Positions 60,206 through 64,000 of a DNA stretch of 64,000 nt are shown here, one piece after another (within the stretch, counting starts at the first letter, position 1; every line of letters begins with the position of its first letter). The notes under the pieces were generated by a model. The model made no database searches. It was given only the letters and a program-made list of their open reading frames with translations, and was not told where the DNA came from. The position numbers and the translations under genes were made by a program. Source of the stretch: Mangrovimicrobium sediminis (GTDB lineage: Bacteria > Pseudomonadota > Gammaproteobacteria > Pseudomonadales > Halieaceae); contig NZ_SRLE01000008.1 in assembly GCF_004745945.1 (NCBI RefSeq), forward strand, positions 1 through 64,000. The letters are read 5' to 3'.

Positions 60206-60212
60206 GTGATGG

Positions 60213-60752
60213 TCAGGCTTTCAGGCGACGGTAGCCGGTCCAGCCGAGCAGGCCGGCGAGCAGGCCCAGGGCTGCGAAGGGCAGCGCCGGGACGTCCGCG
60301 GGCTCACCGGCAACCGTAGCGCCGGGGGCGAAGGTGACACTCACGGTGCTGGTAACGCCGTCAGAGAACTCGAAGGTAAAGAAGTCCTCACCGTTCCCGC
60401 TGAAACTGCCATTGACGCAGTTGAAGAAGTTGATATCCACCGTGAAATCCGGTGCATTGAACAGGGCGGGCGCCGAGCCGCAGGTGGCCTTGGTGAACGT
60501 GACACCCGTGCCGGCAATGCCACCGCTGAGGGTGAACGCGTAGTTGATCGTATTGTCGATATCGCCCGGCCCGTCGCCATTGTTGGCGACCGGGTCGCCA
60601 TTGGGGACGACGCTGTCATCATAGGTGAAATAGCCCGAACCGGTGATGCCGCCGGGGCCGCTGGCGGTGAAATTGTGTTGTTGCACGGCGGCTGATGCCG
60701 GCAAGGCTGCGCACAGCAAGCCGAGTGCGAGCAGTGTGTTCCTGGTTTGCAT
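60213..60752 (-). CDS. Small exported protein with VPALPF C-terminal anchor (paralogue 2)
   Basis: A 179-residue paralogue of the preceding protein. The signal peptide is MQTRNTLLALGLLCAALPAS and the mature part is homologous throughout (VQQHNFTASGPGGITGSGYF, FTLSGGIAGTGVTFTKATCG). The tail VPALPFAALGLLAGLLGW plus TGYRRLKA is identical to that of paralogue 1 except one residue, more conserved than the rest. ATG 60752 has AGGGG seven bases upstream; the frame stays open far upstream only by GC bias. The pair stands in tandem with 239 bp between genes, each followed by its own hairpin. Confidence 0.85.
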   Translation of the reverse strand: MQTRNTLLALGLLCAALPASAAVQQHNFTASGPGGITGSGYFTYDDSVVPNGDPVANNGDGPGDIDNTINYAFTLSGGIAGTGVTFTKATCGSAPALFNAPDFTVDINFFNCVNGSFSGNGEDFFTFEFSDGVTSTVSVTFAPGATVAGEPADVPALPFAALGLLAGLLGWTGYRRLKA

Positions 60753-61073
60753 GGTCTTTCCCCTGGATATTGTCGTTGGAATAACATCGTCTCCACGCGC
60801 CGCGGATGGTGCGTGCAAGCAGCAAGCTATTGACTTGGCTGGGAATACTATCGCGATTGCGGGCTGGTCGCCAGCGAAACGCGGTCCGTCTGCCGGCCTC
60901 CTGCCCTCCCTCAGCGGGGCCGTCGGGGCGTGGGTTCGGCGGCGTATGTCGAGCCTGTACCAGGGTATCTCGTTGCATGCAGCGATAGGGACCGGCGCCT
61001 CGCATTGCGAACGACTCAACCTTCTCCCGGTGTTCGCGTAAGCTGTGGCGCACCATCGTGACCGGTTAAATCC
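60753..61073. other. Intergenic region between divergent VPALPF and FkbM genes
   Basis: These 321 bp separate two divergent genes and must hold both promoters. No supported coding region is visible, and no clear -35/-10 pair or repeat stands out. Confidence 0.4.
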
Positions 61074-61964
61074 ATGCACACACTCGACCGCATCGCCAGG
61101 CGGCTGCTGCGCGGTTTCTTCCTGATCTGGCGCAAACTCGGCCTGGCACCCCCGGAGCGGATCTTCCGCCACCTGCACCAGCGCGGACCGTTCCGCCTGG
61201 CGTTGCCGGGTGGCGGACACGTCACCCTGATGTCCTGGGGCAACCGCGTCGAGAACGAACTGTTCTGGCGCGGCTGGGCGGGCCACGAAGCCCTGGCCAG
61301 GCAGCGCTGGGCGGACATGCTCGCGCGCGGCGGTGACGTGCTGGATATCGGCGCGAATACCGGTACCTTCGCCTTCTTCGCCAAAGCGGTGGCACCGGAT
61401 TCCCGGGTCATCGCCTTCGAGCCGCTGGCGCGGGTCGCCGGGATGCTCGAGGTGAACCGGGAAGTCTCCGGCCTCGACGTCGAAATCCAGCAGCTGGCCC
61501 TGTGGCGGGAAGCCGGCGAGGCGCTGCTGCACGACCCGGGCGGAGAAAACGCCTACAGCGCTTCGCTGGATGCGGATTTCCTGGACGCCGCGACCACCCC
61601 GGTGGCAGTGCCTACCCTCAGCATCGACGCCTTCTGCGCACGCGAGCAACTGCGCCCGAGGAGTATCAAGCTGGACGTGGAAGGCGTGGAAGGCGACGTA
61701 CTGGTGGGGGCGCGCGAACTGCTGTCGCGCGGCGAATGCGTCATTCTCTGTGAGTGGCTGGGTACCTCCGCCGCGCACGGCGAGGCGCTGGCATTGCTGG
61801 AGGAGACGGGCTACCGGGCACTCGACCTGCGCGATCTCGCGGCGGTGGACCTCGGGCACTCGAGGCAGTTCGGCGAGCGCAATATCCTGCTCGTACCCGG
61901 CCCGCTGGTGGCCGATATCACCGCGAACTGGCCGCGGATCGACCACCCGGCGGATAGCGACTGA
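61074..61964 (+). CDS. FkbM-family SAM-dependent methyltransferase
   Basis: A 296-residue methyltransferase. Motif I is DVLDIGANTGTFAFFAKAVA near residue 88, followed by VIAFEPLARVAGML (acidic motif II), and IKLDVEGVEGDVLVGAREL near 198, the FkbM hallmark KxDVEG. FkbM enzymes methylate hydroxyl groups of glycans or secondary metabolites. No glycan gene is directly adjacent, so the substrate is unknown. It is separated from the PepSY gene by 77 bp. Confidence 0.88.
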   Translation: MHTLDRIARRLLRGFFLIWRKLGLAPPERIFRHLHQRGPFRLALPGGGHVTLMSWGNRVENELFWRGWAGHEALARQRWADMLARGGDVLDIGANTGTFAFFAKAVAPDSRVIAFEPLARVAGMLEVNREVSGLDVEIQQLALWREAGEALLHDPGGENAYSASLDADFLDAATTPVAVPTLSIDAFCAREQLRPRSIKLDVEGVEGDVLVGARELLSRGECVILCEWLGTSAAHGEALALLEETGYRALDLRDLAAVDLGHSRQFGERNILLVPGPLVADITANWPRIDHPADSD

Positions 61965-61985
61965 ACCCGGGCCTCCTGGTCTGTT

Positions 61986-62010
61986 GTTAATAATTCTCAT
62001 TTATATTAAC
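61986..62010 (+). promoter_or_regulatory. Fur-box-like AT-rich palindrome
   Basis: GTTAATA (61986-61992) and TATTAAC (62004-62010) flank AATTCTCATTT-type sequence. One 19-bp register matches the classical Fur consensus (GATAATGATAATCATTATC) at about 12 of 19 positions. It is a marked AT-rich island in GC-rich DNA and lies 31 bp before the PepSY start codon, where a repressor would cover the promoter. Confidence 0.5.
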
Positions 62011-62041
62011 GTTGGGCGCTGTTTATCCCGAGGAGTTTCCC

Positions 62042-62320
62042 ATGAAAGCGTTGTTTGCCCTGATCCCCTGCGCCCTGTTCGCCTCCGTGGCCGTGGCCAG
62101 TCCCGACTGCCCGAAGTACCCGCAGGAAGAGTGGATGAACGTGCTGGACCTGCAGAAGAAAATCGTCAACGAGTACGGTTTCATCATCAAGCAGTTCAAG
62201 ATCGACGACGAGTGCTACGAGATCTACGGCTGGGAGCGCGGCGGGGACGGTAAGCTGCGCAAGATCGAGGTCTACTTCGACGCCAAGACCGGCGCCATCG
62301 TGGAAAAGGAACTCGACTGA
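62042..62320 (+). CDS. PepSY-domain small exported protein
   Basis: A 92-residue protein with a signal peptide (MKALFALIPCALFASVAVAS) and a PepSY-like mature part: WMNVLDLQKKIVNEYGFIIK, FKIDDECYEIYGWE and KIEVYFDAKTGAIVEKEL. Such proteins often stand beside b-type cytochromes in gammaproteobacteria. ATG 62042 has GAGGAG six bases upstream. It is followed after 3 bp by the cytochrome gene. Confidence 0.85.
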   Translation: MKALFALIPCALFASVAVASPDCPKYPQEEWMNVLDLQKKIVNEYGFIIKQFKIDDECYEIYGWERGGDGKLRKIEVYFDAKTGAIVEKELD

Positions 62321-62323
62321 CGC

Positions 62324-62818
62324 GTGGTCTGGGACCGTTTCGTCCGCGTCTTCCACTGGAGCCTGGTGCTGGGCATCGCGCTGAACTACTGGGTGCTCGA
62401 GGAGGGCGACCCGCCCCACGAATGGCTGGGCTACGGCCTGGGCGCGCTGGTGCTGGCGCGCATCGCCTGGGGCTTTATCGGACCGCGCAATGCGCGCTTC
62501 AGTGACTTTGTCGCCGGTCCGCGGCGGGTATTGCACAGCCTGCGCCACTTTGCCGAGGAGCACCGCGAACATCGCGGCCACACGCCCCCGGCCGGCTGGA
62601 TGATACTCACCCTGCTCACGCTGGTGCTCGGCTTGGTGGTGACCGGCTGGATGCAGGGCCTGGATGCCTTCTGGGGCGAAGAGTGGCTGGAGGAGACCCA
62701 CGAGTGGCTCGCCAATGCGCTGATCGGCGCCGCGGCGGTGCATGTGGCGGCGGTGTTCTTTATTCAGCACCGCTACCGCCTGCCGCTGCTGCGCAGCATG
62801 CTGTGGCGGCGCGACTGA
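62324..62818 (+). CDS. Cytochrome b561/b6-type membrane protein
   Basis: A 164-residue inner-membrane cytochrome with four predicted membrane helices. The N-terminal RVFHWSLVLGIALNYWVLE carries a likely haem His, LGALVLARIAWGFIGPRNAR follows, and the final helix AVHVAAVFFIQHRYR has another pair of His. This is the small cytochrome b family related to hydrogenase cytochrome b subunits. The start is GTG at 62324. The PepSY gene upstream is probably a partner. The electron donor and acceptor are unknown. Confidence 0.87.
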   Translation: MVWDRFVRVFHWSLVLGIALNYWVLEEGDPPHEWLGYGLGALVLARIAWGFIGPRNARFSDFVAGPRRVLHSLRHFAEEHREHRGHTPPAGWMILTLLTLVLGLVVTGWMQGLDAFWGEEWLEETHEWLANALIGAAAVHVAAVFFIQHRYRLPLLRSMLWRRD

Positions 62819-62864
62819 CGCCCGGTTGCTTCTACCGAGCGGTCGCTGTTACCCAACTCCAGGT

Positions 62865-63647
62865 TTAAAGCGGGAACAGCAGGTCCGTGCGAATAATGTA
62901 CTTCACCCCGCGGGTGATCGGCTCCGAACTGTGCAGGCAGTGCAGCGGGTGCATACCGTGGGGAAAGCACAGCACGCCGCCGGCGGGTGTGCGCAGGTCG
63001 ACAATCTTCACCCGGTCGCCGCGGCGCGCGGGCTGGCCCGGGTCGTCGGCGTTGACCAGGAAACGGGTGGCCCCGCCATCGAAATCCTCGTTGAGGAAAA
63101 TTAGAAAAGTCATGCGGCTATAGCGGTCATCGAAACTGTTGGTCACCAGCTGCCCGTCGATGACCCGGCTGCCCGGCCAGTCGCCGTCGGTATGCGGCTG
63201 GAAGTAGTCGCCCTCGCCGTAGCGGTAGAAGCGAAAGCGCTGGTTCACGCCGACCCCGGCGTCGCCCCCGAACAGCCCTTCCTCGTCCCGGCAACAGTCG
63301 GCAACCCGCTGCCACAGCAGTGCGTGGGTGGTGTCGTCGGCGATCCACACCACGTTGTCGTTGTGGCGCACGTTGCGCGGCAGGGAGACCGCGGCATCGG
63401 GCAGGTAGCCGAGCGTCTCGCTGAGTTCGACCAGCCGCTGGCACTCCGCCGGCGCGAGCACGCCGTGCAACTGGAACGCACCGGGGACACCGGCGACGGG
63501 CACCCGCACCACGCTGCCCGGCGCGTGCGCGGCGAGCGCCGCAGGGTTTGCGCCGCGATTGGCCCAGGTCGGCAGCGCCGGGTGTTCGGCGCCGGGTTCG
63601 CGGGCGACGACATAGAATTCGCTGGCCGCTGCAGTATCATTGTGCAT
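62865..63647 (-). CDS. 2-oxoglutarate-Fe(II) oxygenase (prolyl 4-hydroxylase-like)
   Basis: A 260-residue dioxygenase. Iron ligands His152 and Asp154 (PHTDGDW) and a C-terminal His near 239 (CLHSSEPITRGVKY) with an Arg for 2-oxoglutarate (YIIRTDLLF, about 253) are in place, in the double-stranded beta-helix order (RFRFYRYGEGDYF before, MTFLIFLNEDFDGGATRF between). This is the P4Hc/2OG-FeII_Oxy_3 type; the substrate is unknown. ATG 63647 is preferred; an in-frame ATG at 63710 would add 21 residues of unclear relation. It is divergent from the PhoX-like gene. Confidence 0.85.
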   Translation of the reverse strand: MHNDTAAASEFYVVAREPGAEHPALPTWANRGANPAALAAHAPGSVVRVPVAGVPGAFQLHGVLAPAECQRLVELSETLGYLPDAAVSLPRNVRHNDNVVWIADDTTHALLWQRVADCCRDEEGLFGGDAGVGVNQRFRFYRYGEGDYFQPHTDGDWPGSRVIDGQLVTNSFDDRYSRMTFLIFLNEDFDGGATRFLVNADDPGQPARRGDRVKIVDLRTPAGGVLCFPHGMHPLHCLHSSEPITRGVKYIIRTDLLFPL

Positions 63648-63771
63648 TGGGGGTCCGTCTGCTGTTGGCTGCCGTGTTGGCTGGAACCGCCGGTGCCACA
63701 CGCCTGTCATATGCAGGGCTTACCGTGTAGCGGCCGAGCGCACACCTATTTTTGCTGAAAGTTCCCACGAG

Positions 63772-64000
63772 ATGAAGAGACGACAACTGCTTCGCCACTC
63801 CCTGATGGCGGCCATCGCCAGCCCGCTGCTGTCCCCTGCACTGGCCGCCGCGAGGCGTGCTACGTCCGCCGCTGCCCTGGCGCCGCTGCTGGATGACACC
63901 TGGTTCGACGAAGTGCACCAGGCGGTCCTGCCGCGCGGCGCCTCCCTGCGCATCGTGGCGCGCAGCCGCCACAGCGCTGTGGACGGTGGCGCCTACGCCT
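63772..64000 (+). CDS. PhoX/DUF839-like protein, N-terminal fragment (gene leaves window)
   Basis: Seventy-six codons are visible. The start MKRRQLLRHSLMAAIASPLL is a twin-arginine signal peptide with cleavage near ALA, and the mature start VLPRGASLRIVARSRHSAVD followed by GGAYA resembles the beginning of PhoX alkaline phosphatase / DUF839 proteins (LPxGFxxRVVARSG, DGGA). PhoX enzymes are Tat-exported calcium-dependent phosphatases. The rest lies outside the window, so the call is tentative. Confidence 0.6.
   Translation, partial: MKRRQLLRHSLMAAIASPLLSPALAAARRATSAAALAPLLDDTWFDEVHQAVLPRGASLRIVARSRHSAVDGGAYA

Noticed and set aside
60753-62000. N-terminal extension of the second VPALPF protein to about 595 residues.
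   Set aside because: The extra part is antisense to the FkbM gene; the ATG at 60752 starts a proper signal peptide with a ribosome site, as in the paralogue.
1-64000. tRNA or rRNA genes, insertion sequences, prophage or integrase genes.
   Set aside because: Intergenic regions were read for cloverleaf-like ends, rRNA words and transposase or integrase motifs; none was convincing.

Overview
The window is a GC-rich (about 65-70%) stretch of a gammaproteobacterial chromosome. It encodes a complete gram-negative envelope toolkit: WaaA, a WaaG-type LPS glycosyltransferase, TolC, two TonB receptors and dTDP-rhamnose synthesis. Its gene neighbourhoods are those of gammaproteobacteria: tolC / DUF1249 / cpdA / parE; serA next to a D-2-hydroxyglutarate-type FAD oxidase; comF divergent from bioB; argE with argA; glnE beside LPS genes. 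The mix of TPR-sulfotransferases, TonB receptors, DUF11 protein and acyl-CoA dehydrogenase suggests a marine member of the Cellvibrionales/Halieaceae type. That last step is inference from style and was not tested. I see no tRNA, rRNA, CRISPR array, transposase or prophage gene.

Layout. 1-2.8 kb: argA (cut by the window edge) and argE, separated by a 0.6 kb gap holding a long inverted repeat. 3-7.7 kb: an orphan GspE/PilB-type ATPase and glnE. 7.7-17.7 kb: surface polysaccharide block with a WaaG-like transferase, rmlD-rmlB facing rmlC-rmlA, a GT4 / methyltransferase / alpha-alpha-toroid / methyltransferase module, and waaA. 17.7-22.7 kb: tolC, DUF1249, cpdA and parE. 22.9-25.5 kb: a c-di-GMP pair (an HD-GYP protein whose HD signature reads CD, and a degenerate-GGDEF/EAL protein). 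25.6-30.0 kb: a YceI protein, a MarC protein and two tandem TPR-sulfotransferases, followed by three REP-like palindromes.

30.3-38.6 kb: a TonB receptor, then a complete cell-surface-signalling set (ECF sigma, FecR, STN-TonB receptor, small exported protein). 38.6-47.1 kb: serA, a 1858-residue exported protein with 14 DUF11 repeats, and the FAD oxidase usually found beside serA. 47.1-47.8 kb is a gene-free gap packed with nested hairpins. 47.8-54.2 kb: srkA and comF facing away from a biotin operon (bioB-bioF-bioHC fusion-bioD) with a recognisable BirA-type operator. 54.5-59.3 kb: an acyl-CoA dehydrogenase, a DUF3094-like protein, a GT4 enzyme, a nuclease and a DUF1643 protein. 59.4-60.8 kb: two paralogous small exported proteins with an identical VPALPF tail. 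61-64 kb: an FkbM methyltransferase, a PepSY / cytochrome b pair behind a Fur-box-like palindrome, a 2OG-Fe(II) oxygenase and the start of a PhoX-like protein.

The most unusual items are the two long nested hairpins at 47.15-47.69 kb, which share a 62-bp core but have unrelated, self-complementary arms; the shared VPALP-hydrophobic-basic C-terminus on three exported proteins, which looks like a sorting-signal variant; the giant DUF11 gene sitting between serA and its usual divergent partner; the Cys-for-His change in the HD-GYP protein; and the BioH-BioC fusion.
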